This document shows positions 1-7,821 of a DNA stretch of 64,000 nt, in pieces. The position numbers and the translations under genes are program-made. The stretch comes from an uncultured Microbulbifer sp. (GTDB lineage Bacteria; Pseudomonadota; Gammaproteobacteria; Pseudomonadales; Cellvibrionaceae), in the NCBI RefSeq assembly GCF_947498635.1, contig NZ_CANMKV010000012.1, positions 1-64,000 of the forward strand. Reading direction: 5' to 3'. Under the pieces are notes generated by a model. It saw nothing but the letters and a program-made list of their open reading frames with translations, was not told where the DNA came from and made no database searches. Numbering within the stretch: the first letter of the stretch is position 1; each line of letters opens with the position of its first letter.

Positions 1-63
1 CTTCCTGTGCGGAAGCGGGTAATTTTCTTGCATCAATAATATCCATTTGGATATTATATAGAA
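1..63 (-). other. Probable continuation of the M19 dipeptidase gene in another reading frame
   Basis: On the minus strand the dipeptidase frame stops with TAG at 66-64. The frame shifted relative to it stays open from about position 80 to the window edge and reads as plausible protein (for example DPIVLYNIQMDIIDARKL). The gene body therefore probably continues left of the window after a frameshift near 66-80. This is inferred from frame openness and from the short length of the upstream reading frame. Confidence 0.4.
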
Positions 64-885
64 CTATAGGATCGCCGAGTTAATAATAAACGTTGAGCCA
101 AAGTTGATCATAATTATCCCGCCTTGGTCAGCGAGCGCCTTGATCATTGCGTCACTCATATTTCGCTCAAACCCAGGGGTGAAATGTCGGGCGGAGGAAT
201 GTGAAGCAATAACAGGCACACTGGAAATCTCTAAAACCTGCCAAAAAGCTTTATCAGAAACATGGGATACATCAACCATAATTCCTAACTTATTCATTTC
301 CATAACTAATTGGCTACCAAAGTCGCTCAATCCACCCCATGGACGAGACTCATCATAGGAGGAGTCTGAAATATGATTGCTCTTTGAGTGAGTCAGAGTG
401 ATATAACGAACGCCACGACGTTGAAAATGCCGAAGCGTTTCAATACTTCCATTGATAGCCGCACCATTTTCCATTCCTAACGGCAGAGAAATCTTTCCCT
501 GCTCAACTTGATTATTTAACTGCTGCAGAGTATTAGGAATGGCGAATATATTTGGATGGGCAGTTACCAGATCTTCAATACGATCGATCAATTGGTTTGC
601 ATATTCAGTAGCAGTACCATCGACTTCTTTTTCTGCCGGGATATAAATTGACATAAAGGGAGCATTCAAACCACCAGCTTTAGCCCTGGGAACATCAAAA
701 TCACCAACACTAGTAGAAAGGCTAACATCCGTATTTTCTTTTGAAAGCCTATAAGGCAAATCGATATACCCATCGATAAGAATATTTTGATTAACTAGCT
801 GCTGGGCAAGAGCATATTGATCATTTTGTGAAGTCTTATTGCATCCCCCTAGGACTAAAATAATGACAAAAATCATTTTTCTCAT
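64..885 (-). CDS. Membrane dipeptidase (peptidase family M19) lipoprotein, truncated and probably frameshifted
   Basis: This resembles zinc-dependent M19 (renal dipeptidase-like) enzymes, which cleave dipeptides. The N-terminus is a lipoprotein signal with lipobox LGGC (Cys15), so the product would be an outer- or inner-membrane-anchored periplasmic protein. Visible family motifs are GMENGAA (bridging Glu region), THSKSN, VDVSHVSD and VIASHSSAR (later metal-site histidines). Two things are wrong. The first metal motif, normally His-x-Asp, reads DGYIDLPYRL, so the His is Tyr40 (TAT, one base from CAT). The reading frame also ends at 273 residues, well short of the roughly 400 usual, in the middle of the barrel, while another frame stays open to the window edge. 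Either a pseudogene or a frame error combined with a variant active site is possible. The family call is firm; activity is doubtful. Confidence 0.75.
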   Translation of the reverse strand: MRKMIFVIILVLGGCNKTSQNDQYALAQQLVNQNILIDGYIDLPYRLSKENTDVSLSTSVGDFDVPRAKAGGLNAPFMSIYIPAEKEVDGTATEYANQLIDRIEDLVTAHPNIFAIPNTLQQLNNQVEQGKISLPLGMENGAAINGSIETLRHFQRRGVRYITLTHSKSNHISDSSYDESRPWGGLSDFGSQLVMEMNKLGIMVDVSHVSDKAFWQVLEISSVPVIASHSSARHFTPGFERNMSDAMIKALADQGGIIMINFGSTFIINSAIL

Positions 886-1031
886 AGCAAATCTTCCAAA
901 ATTTTAAATATTTATCAGTGGGTATTTTGATGGAGGTTCCGGATTTTCTACACGTTGAATCCAGAATAAAGAAAGAAAAACACTTAAAGTTTGGGAAATG
1001 TTGTAGATATATATTTCCCGTATTTGGTATC

Positions 1032-1811
1032 CTATCCCGGTAGAGGATATGGCAAGACCAATATATGAAATATATTCACCCCCCAGTGCGCCAATACACA
1101 AAGCCAAAAATTTCTCCGTAGATACCAGAGTAAAGCGTAACAAAATGAAGCTACTCCCAGCAATAAAATAGCTACCAAATTACTGGACCAACCTATATGA
1201 AGCAAGGCAAAGATAACTGCGACAATGGGCACAGATAACCATCGCCAACCATCCATACTCTCTTCTATACCTCTTTGCAATATCCAACGGAAAAAGCCTT
1301 CTTCACTGATACAAACCACTAATAAATTGAGTAGGATGGCGGTAATAATTGTGGTGGATATTTTAAAGTAAGGTTCATATAGAATTAGAGCAATAATCAA
1401 TGGAATTGCAATCGCCACAAATAAATAGGGTAAATCATAAATTTGTATCGACTGCTGTAAACGCATCATAAAAGCAATAATTGCAACCGATATTATCGCC
1501 TTACCACTATTAAAGCTTGCATATATCAGGTTTCCTGTATTATCTGAATAAGGCTGTAAAACCTGTATACTCGCACTTCCGGGAATTACATTTAAGCCAG
1601 CAATAAGCATTAAAGCTGCACAGATTAAGAAAAGGGCAGCTCGCTTCCAGCCTCTATTGAATTCCAAAGCAATTAGAGAAACCCAGGTAAGTGGAGCTAG
1701 TAAACCTGTCCAACCATAAGGAATAATACACAAGGTTAATAGAATTGGGGCTCCCCAAGGTACCCCAGATGTATTGATTGATTTTTTTGAGCTGGCAACC
1801 TCAGATGACAT
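1032..1811 (-). CDS. CPBP-family intramembrane metalloprotease
   Basis: A polytopic membrane protein of about 259 residues from the CPBP/Abi (CAAX protease and bacteriocin-processing) family. The diagnostic motifs are in the C-terminal half: EEGFFRWILQRG (Glu-Glu...Arg, around residues 170-176), FALLHIGW (His near 205) and AHWGVNIFH (His and Asn near 242-246). These supply the metal ligands and catalytic glutamate of Rce1-type intramembrane proteases. Hydrophobic segments cover most of the chain. The ATG at 1811 is preferred over an adjacent TTG at 1814; no clear ribosome binding site precedes either. It lies 65 bp downstream of the SCO gene on the same strand but is not a known part of cytochrome oxidase clusters. 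The substrate is unknown. Confidence 0.8.
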   Translation of the reverse strand: MSSEVASSKKSINTSGVPWGAPILLTLCIIPYGWTGLLAPLTWVSLIALEFNRGWKRAALFLICAALMLIAGLNVIPGSASIQVLQPYSDNTGNLIYASFNSGKAIISVAIIAFMMRLQQSIQIYDLPYLFVAIAIPLIIALILYEPYFKISTTIITAILLNLLVVCISEEGFFRWILQRGIEESMDGWRWLSVPIVAVIFALLHIGWSSNLVAILLLGVASFCYALLWYLRRNFWLCVLAHWGVNIFHILVLPYPLPG

Positions 1812-1876
1812 CAACGTTCACTAATACACAGTTAATAATCTTCAGAAGATGAAAGAATATATCTGGACAAATTAAA

Positions 1877-2563
1877 TTACCCATTAAATGTTGCACGAAT
1901 TGATCGATAGGTCAGTTTCATCTTTACAGGATCAAGAGGTGCCTTAAAAAAAGCGTGGTAATGTCCGAGAGGATTAATAAGTACTACTTGTGAACCATGA
2001 TCCACCGTGTAATTTCCACCTTCCAGAGTCACTTTATTAAAAGGTATATTGAGTTGCGTAGCAAAACGCTTTATATCAAAAAAATCACCAGTGACGCCCT
2101 GAAATTCATTATTAAAGTAACGTACATAATCACGCAGGACTTTAGGTTTATCTCGAGTTGGGTCGACCGAAACCAGTATGATTTTTGTATCCCTCTGAAT
2201 GTCACCATCAAGCATCTGATAAAACTTACTCAATTCAGAAAGTGTTGTGGGGCATATGTCTGGGCAATGGGTAAATCCAAAAAATAATAATGTCCAATGC
2301 CCTTTCAAATTTTTTGTTTCGAATCTAACTCCAGAATCAGAAAGTAATTCAAAATTATCAATGATTCGGGCACGCTGTAATTTAACCGCTCCGTTCAAAC
2401 GCAGTTCCGATTCCGTTATGACTCTTGGTTGACTTAGCTTATGCACAAAGCCCATCAATACCAAGATGATGAATACAAGCAGAACAGTAATCGTGATTCG
2501 AACTCCACGCTTCTGCTGTTGTTCTAGAGAGAAATCAGAATTATTTAATAGATTCTTTATCAT
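1877..2563 (-). CDS. SCO1/SenC/PrrC-family copper chaperone for cytochrome c oxidase
   Basis: A membrane-anchored thioredoxin-fold protein of 228 residues. One transmembrane segment (about residues 21-40) is followed by a periplasmic domain with the copper motif CPDIC (Cys100 and Cys104) and a distal His189 in VDHGSQV. Together these form the Cu ligand set used to deliver copper to the CuA site of subunit II. It is the last gene of the minus-strand oxidase locus, directly behind cyoE. The ATG at 2563, 4 nt after the cyoE stop, is chosen. A TTG at 2578 would overlap cyoE and adds five residues with no better binding site. Confidence 0.9.
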   Translation of the reverse strand: MIKNLLNNSDFSLEQQQKRGVRITITVLLVFIILVLMGFVHKLSQPRVITESELRLNGAVKLQRARIIDNFELLSDSGVRFETKNLKGHWTLLFFGFTHCPDICPTTLSELSKFYQMLDGDIQRDTKIILVSVDPTRDKPKVLRDYVRYFNNEFQGVTGDFFDIKRFATQLNIPFNKVTLEGGNYTVDHGSQVVLINPLGHYHAFFKAPLDPVKMKLTYRSIRATFNG

Positions 2564-2567
2564 CGTA

Positions 2568-3461
2568 TTACACCGCAATCAAATAGTGATCTAATAACAT
2601 AATGCAAAACAATGCCATCAAATAAATAATTGAATATCTAAAGGTCTCTATACCCGCATTCGGGTCACGACCGCGCAACATTACTAAGCTCCAATATATA
2701 AAGCCAAGTCCGAGAACGACTGCCCCCAGAAGGTAAAGCCAACCCAACATAGCTGTAGCAAATGGAAGTAGACTTACCGCAAATAAAATTAATGTATAGA
2801 GTAGAATATGCAGATTGGTGTAGGGGATACCATGGGTAACGGGAAGCATTGGTACGTTAGCTCTGGCATAATCATCTTTCCTATGCACAGCAAGCGCCCA
2901 AAAATGGGGGGGAGTCCAAGCGAATATAATCAAGACGAGCAACAGTGCATGTGCATGAATCTCGCCAGTAACAGCCGTCCACCCTAATAATGGCGGGGCA
3001 GCACCAGCTAAGCCACCGATAACAATATTTTGGGGCGTTGCATGCTTCAAAAACATAGTATAAATAACCGCATACCCCAGTAATGAAATAAGTGTTAGCC
3101 ATGCTGTTAGGGCATTCACAAACACCATAAGCACTGTCATACCCAGCACCGCTAATAACAGTGCGAATACTATGGCCTTATAAGGTTCAACTCGACCCTT
3201 AGCAACTGGACGATTGCTGGTGCGCGCCATCTTTGTATCTATATAGCGGTCAACCAGGTGATTAACAGCCGCAGCACTTCCTGCACAGAGAGCAATACCT
3301 AGATTCCCCAAAATCAGAGTATTCAAAGGCACCATGCCGGGAACGGCCAATAACATACCAATTAAGGAGGTCAGAATCATCAACATGACTACTCTTGGCT
3401 TGGTGAGCTCGTAGTAGTCACGCCAGTTGGTTGAAGCCAATTCAGCTGTTTTTATAAACAT
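2568..3461 (-). CDS. cyoE: Heme o synthase (protoheme IX farnesyltransferase)
   Basis: A UbiA-type polytopic prenyltransferase of 297 residues that attaches a farnesyl group to heme b to give heme o, the precursor of heme a. The signature is the Asp-rich motif NHLVDRYIDTKMARTSNRP near residues 67-85, and there are about nine hydrophobic segments. It sits between ctaA and the SCO gene, the usual order in Pseudomonas-type cox clusters, where it is also called ctaB. Together with CtaA it provides heme a for CoxA. The ATG start is supported by family alignment of the N-terminus (DYYELTKPRVVML). Confidence 0.95.
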   Translation of the reverse strand: MFIKTAELASTNWRDYYELTKPRVVMLMILTSLIGMLLAVPGMVPLNTLILGNLGIALCAGSAAAVNHLVDRYIDTKMARTSNRPVAKGRVEPYKAIVFALLLAVLGMTVLMVFVNALTAWLTLISLLGYAVIYTMFLKHATPQNIVIGGLAGAAPPLLGWTAVTGEIHAHALLLVLIIFAWTPPHFWALAVHRKDDYARANVPMLPVTHGIPYTNLHILLYTLILFAVSLLPFATAMLGWLYLLGAVVLGLGFIYWSLVMLRGRDPNAGIETFRYSIIYLMALFCIMLLDHYLIAV

Positions 3462-3500
3462 AATATTATCTCTGAATATTCCCTAATAAGTACCGAGTAT

Positions 3501-4595
3501 TTACAAGTTACTAACAAGCACCGATTCACTCGAATTCGTTAACTTCTTTAAACTTCTTTCTCTAGCTTTCATCTTTTTAGCGACATGAATCCTATAACAA
3601 AAAGTGATAATTCCAAGTAATAACAGAGCCGCACCTGCATTGTGTGCCACTGCTATAGGCAAAGGTAAAAACATAACAACATTTGCAATTCCCAGACCTA
3701 CTTGTAGTAATAACAAGCTACTGAGCAACAGCGCCCATCGTCGCGCCCCGGCTCTCCAGGTATAAAATACAAGGATCAACATCAATATTGTCACAAGTAC
3801 TGCACCAAAACGATGGGTTAAATGAATTGCCGTTCGCGCATCGTTTTCCAAAGCACCCCCTAAATAGTTCGGTCCTATTTGTTGGCTAATATTAAATCCT
3901 GTATCGAAATTAGCTTGAGGAAACCACTGACCATGACAAGTAGGAAAATCCGGACAGGCCAAAGCAGCATAATTAGAACTGGTCCATCCACCTAGGGCAA
4001 TTTGTACAATAATTAAAAGTGCTGTTAGAAAAGCAAGGGGACGTAAGTTACTTAGGGCAAGGTATTTATTTAAATAACGGCGAGACCCCTCATATCTCAT
4101 ACGTTCTACGAGTAACCAAAGCATAGACAGTGTTGCCATCCCCCCAAGTAGATGCGCGGTAACTACCTGAGGCCAAAGCTTTAAAGTGACCGTCCACATC
4201 CCGAAAGCCGCTTGCAGAATAATTAATGCTAATAAGAAATGTATATGCTTGAAGGTAGGCTGCTTGGTCCAGGACCAGGACAAAAATGCCAGTGCAGCGA
4301 CCAATAACAGCAGGACTCCGGCAAAATATCGATGTACCATCTCAGGCCAGGTTTTATTGGCATCTACAGGTGCATCAGGAAAGGCTTTATTAGCTGTTTG
4401 AATTTCATGAATCTCATTTGGCCAAGTTAGATGCCCATAACAACCTGGCCAGTCAGGGCAACCTAAGCCAGCATCTACCAGCCTAGTAAATGCACCTAGT
4501 ACAACTACAACGACAGCCAGAGCACAACCGCTCAGAGCTAACCTGTATCGCCAGCCATAGCGAAAATTTATTTTCTGCAAAGAATTCATTTTCAT
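3501..4595 (-). CDS. ctaA: Heme A synthase, COX15/CtaA family
   Basis: Oxidises the C8 methyl of heme o to a formyl group, giving heme a. The protein has about eight transmembrane segments in two pseudo-symmetric halves. Heme-ligand histidines are visible in VHRYFAG and TAHLLGG (N-half) and LTHRFGA and AVAHNAG (C-half). Cysteine pairs CPDWPGC and CPDFPTC occur in the first periplasmic loop of each half, as in proteobacterial CtaA. The ATG at 4595 follows AAGGGGAG at a short spacing and is preferred to a TTG at 4598; ATG 4589 is a further option. It lies 10 bp behind the upstream gene, so co-transcription with SURF1 through SCO is likely. Confidence 0.93.
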   Translation of the reverse strand: MKMNSLQKINFRYGWRYRLALSGCALAVVVVVLGAFTRLVDAGLGCPDWPGCYGHLTWPNEIHEIQTANKAFPDAPVDANKTWPEMVHRYFAGVLLLLVAALAFLSWSWTKQPTFKHIHFLLALIILQAAFGMWTVTLKLWPQVVTAHLLGGMATLSMLWLLVERMRYEGSRRYLNKYLALSNLRPLAFLTALLIIVQIALGGWTSSNYAALACPDFPTCHGQWFPQANFDTGFNISQQIGPNYLGGALENDARTAIHLTHRFGAVLVTILMLILVFYTWRAGARRWALLLSSLLLLQVGLGIANVVMFLPLPIAVAHNAGAALLLLGIITFCYRIHVAKKMKARERSLKKLTNSSESVLVSNL

Positions 4596-4605
4596 CAAAC
4601 TCCCC

Positions 4606-5247
4606 TTAATTTTCGTAGGAGTATTTCAGTAAACGCTTAATATCTTTTAGGAGTTGATTACCGCTATGATGATTGTCATAGGCCATCATAGCGAAGCCTT
4701 CCTGATCAATTAGTAACGCCTTTACTTCATCTACACTTGAGTGAGCGGTCAACTCCTGTAAATGATGTAAACTACTGTCATTCATCTGTAGTACTTTCAA
4801 GCGTGGGTGTTCTTTTTTTAATTTTTCTTGCTCGTCCAAAGACAGGGTTTCACTAATGACAAGGAGTCGCTCAACACGACTTGCTTTTTCACCTAAGCGA
4901 ATATGAACCTGGCGACTGGTATACAAGAGTTTTTCACATTCTTGTTCACAAGCCGAGCCACTTAAGATCAGATAACGCCACTTGGGCGAACTACCTTTTA
5001 AAAGTGGAATTTCTTCTTCATTACGGGTTACTGTCAAATCTGAAATTTTTATAGGTGGTTGAATTAACTCCCCCTGATTGATCGTTTCAGAGGGAATACC
5101 TAAGCCTGTATAAAATACCACATAGGCTGCAGCTATCGGTAAAAGTACAGATGCTACAATAGACAACCCCTGTACTTTTCTAGATCTAAAAACACCTTTA
5201 TTTTCAAGATTGCTTTTATAAATGGAAGAATTTTCTTTTGTATCCAT
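4606..5247 (-). CDS. Uncharacterised membrane-anchored protein of the cytochrome oxidase cluster
   Basis: A 213-residue protein with one N-terminal transmembrane segment (roughly residues 25-45) and a soluble domain that looks thioredoxin-like. The segment WRYLILSGSACEQECEKLLYTSRQ places two cysteines (CEQEC) where SCO proteins carry their copper motif. The C-terminal region (LLIDQEGFAMMAYD...LLKDIKRLLKY) matches the end of that fold. Genes of this kind sit between SURF1 and ctaA in Pseudomonas-type cox clusters. A role in oxidase assembly or metal handling is inferred from position and the CxxxC only. The ATG at 5247 follows GAGGAA at good spacing, so the TTG at 5262 is rejected. Confidence 0.8.
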   Translation of the reverse strand: MDTKENSSIYKSNLENKGVFRSRKVQGLSIVASVLLPIAAAYVVFYTGLGIPSETINQGELIQPPIKISDLTVTRNEEEIPLLKGSSPKWRYLILSGSACEQECEKLLYTSRQVHIRLGEKASRVERLLVISETLSLDEQEKLKKEHPRLKVLQMNDSSLHHLQELTAHSSVDEVKALLIDQEGFAMMAYDNHHSGNQLLKDIKRLLKYSYEN

Positions 5248-5258
5248 TGTTATATTCC

Positions 5259-6029
5259 TCAACGATTTATCATTATTATCTTTCTAGAGAGCCTAACAAT
5301 CTCAGTAGCAGAAAACATCCAAAGGATTATTAAAGCTATCGCCATGCTAAACCATTGCACTGCATATGCCCTATGACGTTCTGGGCCACTATTAGTGAAT
5401 TTCCACCCAGTTACAAACGCGGAAATGGAATCAGAACTGATCCTTATAATCCAATTATTTTCACTTACCTGTAAATGCCTAGTGAGATTTTTATCTATGG
5501 ACTGTACTCTTCGGATATTGTCCTTTTCCTTTTCCTTTTCCTTTTCCTTTTCCTTTTCATCTACCGAATTAGAATTTGAGACTGGAGAAATATAACCTAT
5601 AATTTTTATTGTATTTCTCGGATAGCTAATTTCAGGTAAAATTTGTCGACTCTCCGTTTGCGGTACCCATCCTCGATTAATCAGCCAGCGTCGATTATTT
5701 GAAATAAATAGCTGCAACACTTCATAGCCAGCGCGCCCTTGACGAGTACGGTTATCAAGAAAATAATATTCCTCGGTGTAGTGACCAGTTAAGACCACGG
5801 GTATAAATCGCTCTAACTCTACGCCTGTATCCGGGTTAATAGGTTGAGATGACAATTTTTCATCGAGTTCTTTTTTTATAATTTCCTTGTATTCAGCCCT
5901 CTGCAACTGCCAACTTCCAAGTGCAATTAAAATAGGCAAAATCCCTGCAGAGAAGAGGGTTATAGGCCAGTTGCAAATCAGTGGTACACTGTTTTTTTTC
6001 TCAGAAACTGATGGTATCTCTAGTGTCAT
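5259..6029 (-). CDS. SURF1-family cytochrome c oxidase assembly protein
   Basis: A 256-residue SURF1/Shy1 homologue with an N-terminal transmembrane helix (about residues 20-40) and a C-terminal one (about 222-242) flanking a periplasmic domain. Family motifs are LGSWQLQRAEYK, the central LDNRTRQGRAGYEVLQLF and GWVPQTESRQ, and RHRAYAVQWFSMAIAL before the second helix. SURF1 aids heme a insertion into subunit I. A run of alternating Lys-Glu (about six KE pairs) in the middle of the periplasmic domain is encoded by a hexanucleotide repeat and is not expected in the family. The stop codon lies just inside the leader of the next gene, consistent with an operon. Confidence 0.9.
   Translation of the reverse strand: MTLEIPSVSEKKNSVPLICNWPITLFSAGILPILIALGSWQLQRAEYKEIIKKELDEKLSSQPINPDTGVELERFIPVVLTGHYTEEYYFLDNRTRQGRAGYEVLQLFISNNRRWLINRGWVPQTESRQILPEISYPRNTIKIIGYISPVSNSNSVDEKEKEKEKEKEKDNIRRVQSIDKNLTRHLQVSENNWIIRISSDSISAFVTGWKFTNSGPERHRAYAVQWFSMAIALIILWMFSATEIVRLSRKIIMINR
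5521..5558. repeat. Hexanucleotide microsatellite inside the SURF1 gene
   Basis: About six tandem copies of TTTTCC on the plus strand, which read as Lys-Glu repeats on the coding minus strand. The unit is a multiple of three, so slippage would lengthen or shorten the protein without shifting the frame. Confidence 0.9.
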
Positions 6030-6062
6030 GAGTTACTACATTAAATAGTGGAAAATAAATAT

Positions 6063-6287
6063 ATGTGGTTAAAAATTGTTATTGTAGTTCTATTTCTTGC
6101 GGTGTTAGTCAGCCTTTCTAGTGCTCTATTTTTTCTTTTGCGGGATATGGGAGCATCGCATTCCAAGCGTACCCTCTATGCTCTTGGAATTAGAGTTACC
6201 CTGGCCGCCTTGCTTTTATTGGCCATCTGGTATGGATTTGAAAGTGGCATACTGGCAAAAAGTGCACCTTGGGCTAATAAATACTAA
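6063..6287 (+). CDS. DUF2909-family twin-transmembrane protein
   Basis: A 74-residue protein with two hydrophobic helices separated by a short loop (LLRDMGASHSKRTLYALGIRVTL). This is the DUF2909 pattern found in cytochrome oxidase loci of gammaproteobacteria; no biochemical role is known to me. It is the only plus-strand gene inside the otherwise minus-strand cox cluster, back to back with SURF1 (33 bp between start codons) and converging on coxC. The ATG at 6063 is preferred over a GTG at 6048 because the family begins with the MWLK-type helix and GTGGA precedes it at a workable distance. Confidence 0.85.
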   Translation: MWLKIVIVVLFLAVLVSLSSALFFLLRDMGASHSKRTLYALGIRVTLAALLLLAIWYGFESGILAKSAPWANKY

Positions 6288-6338
6288 TTTTTCCACCCCT
6301 GTGGCTTCTTCCAGGGGCGGATCAGTATTTCTTGAAGG

Positions 6339-7229
6339 TTATGCACCTAGAACGTACACAAAAATAAATAAACCAACCCAAACAACATCTACGAAATGCC
6401 AATACCAACTTGCTGCCTCAAAACCAAAGTGATCATCAGGCTTAAAATGCTGTGCTATGACAGACCGTAACAACATAATCAGTAACATGATGGTTCCAAG
6501 TGTCACATGAGCACCATGAAAGCCTGTCAGCATGAAAAAAGTTGTACCATAAACGCCTGATTCCAAAGTAAGTCCTAAGTGTTGATAGGCCTCATAGTAC
6601 TCTTGAGCTTGCAGATAAATAAATACGCCGCCAAGTATGACTGTACCGCCTAGCCACATATTAAATTTCCCACGCTCGCCTTTCTTTAGAAAAACATGTG
6701 CAAAATGCACAGTGACACTGGAAGTTAAAAGAATAATCGTATTCCACAGCGGAAGATGCCATGGATCAATAACATCTTTTGGCCCAACAAACTTTGCCGT
6801 ATCTCCATGGGCGGCAGCATCTGGAGTTACATAGAGTGGCCAAGAATTTTCAAACCCTTCCCACAACATATTTGAAATTCCATTATCACCCTCTCCAGCT
6901 AACCAAGGGACTGAGAAATTCCTGATGTAATATAGGGCACCAAAAAAAGCGGCAAAGAACATGACCTCGGAAAAAATAAACCATCCCATACCCCAAACAT
7001 ATGAGCGTTTCAATTGCTCACTGTTGAGACCCGCCATATTTTCCTTAATGACAGCGGCAAACCAAAACCACAAAACAGATGCCAGAAAGAGTGCGCCCGT
7101 AAAGAAAATATAAGAACTACCACCATTGATCCAATTCGCAGCACCAAAGGCCATCAAAAATAAACCGATAGTAGCAAATATCGGCAGCTTAGATTGTTCA
7201 GGAACGTAATAACTGCTTTCACTGGCCAT
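6339..7229 (-). CDS. coxC: Cytochrome c oxidase subunit III
   Basis: A 296-residue seven-helix subunit III of the heme-copper oxidase. Recognisable blocks are SEVMFFAAFFGALYYIRN, the long HLPLWNTIILLTSSVTVHFAH segment, TGFHGAHVTLGTIMLL and the C-terminal EAASWYWHFVDVVWVGLF. Subunit III stabilises the catalytic core and the proton-uptake path of CoxA. It follows ctaG by 5 bp and belongs to the coxB-coxA-ctaG-coxC run. The start is supported by the conserved YYVPEQSKLPI N-terminus. The gene is also known as ctaE. Confidence 0.96.
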   Translation of the reverse strand: MASESSYYVPEQSKLPIFATIGLFLMAFGAANWINGGSSYIFFTGALFLASVLWFWFAAVIKENMAGLNSEQLKRSYVWGMGWFIFSEVMFFAAFFGALYYIRNFSVPWLAGEGDNGISNMLWEGFENSWPLYVTPDAAAHGDTAKFVGPKDVIDPWHLPLWNTIILLTSSVTVHFAHVFLKKGERGKFNMWLGGTVILGGVFIYLQAQEYYEAYQHLGLTLESGVYGTTFFMLTGFHGAHVTLGTIMLLIMLLRSVIAQHFKPDDHFGFEAASWYWHFVDVVWVGLFIFVYVLGA

Positions 7230-7234
7230 AATGT

Positions 7235-7807
7235 TTATCCCTCTCGCGCAGATTCGGTATTATTTTTATCGATATTTTTAGAAATTCTTCCCGTAACATC
7301 GAACAGCGTGTAGGAAAGGGTTATAGTATTCACATTTTCCGGAATATCTGGATCTACGATAAATCGGAGTGCTAATTTCGCTTCTTCCCCAGCTTTTAAG
7401 ACTTGTTGATTGAAACAAAAACACTCAGTTTTGTGAAAAAATTCGGCCGCTTTGAAAGGAACCAAGCTGGGAATAGCTTGACCAATCATATCTTTTTTTG
7501 TCGGATTAAAAGCGTGGAATACTGTATCTGCCGCTTCACCGGGATGTACATCTACGGACCTTACACTCGGTGAGAATTTCCACGGCATGTTGTCATTATT
7601 ACTTGCAACGAACTGAACCGTAATGGTTCTACTCTCATCTATGGCTGCCGGTACCGCCACATAGCGCCCCCCAGTTTTTCCATTTAGACCAGTAATTTCA
7701 CAAAAAGCATCATACAGCGGCGGCATTACAAATATAGCGAAAACCAGCATACTGGCGGCTAGCGCCAGTAACTTCACTGTTATTTTGGTATTTTTGCTAA
7801 ATTTCAT
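7235..7807 (-). CDS. ctaG: Cytochrome c oxidase assembly protein CtaG/Cox11
   Basis: A 190-residue Cox11-type copper chaperone that delivers copper to the CuB site of subunit I. One N-terminal transmembrane segment (about residues 12-30) anchors a periplasmic immunoglobulin-like domain. The copper motif ECFCFNQQ is intact, and the PWKFSP and HPGEAADTVFHAFNPT blocks are typical. Its place between coxA and coxC is standard for proteobacterial aa3 oxidase operons. Confidence 0.95.
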   Translation of the reverse strand: MKFSKNTKITVKLLALAASMLVFAIFVMPPLYDAFCEITGLNGKTGGRYVAVPAAIDESRTITVQFVASNNDNMPWKFSPSVRSVDVHPGEAADTVFHAFNPTKKDMIGQAIPSLVPFKAAEFFHKTECFCFNQQVLKAGEEAKLALRFIVDPDIPENVNTITLSYTLFDVTGRISKNIDKNNTESAREG

Positions 7808-7821
7808 TAGTTATCCAACTC

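Noticed and set aside
904-1143. 79-residue open frame at the end of the CPBP gene
   Set aside because: It overlaps the clear CPBP C-terminus in another frame and shows no family features.
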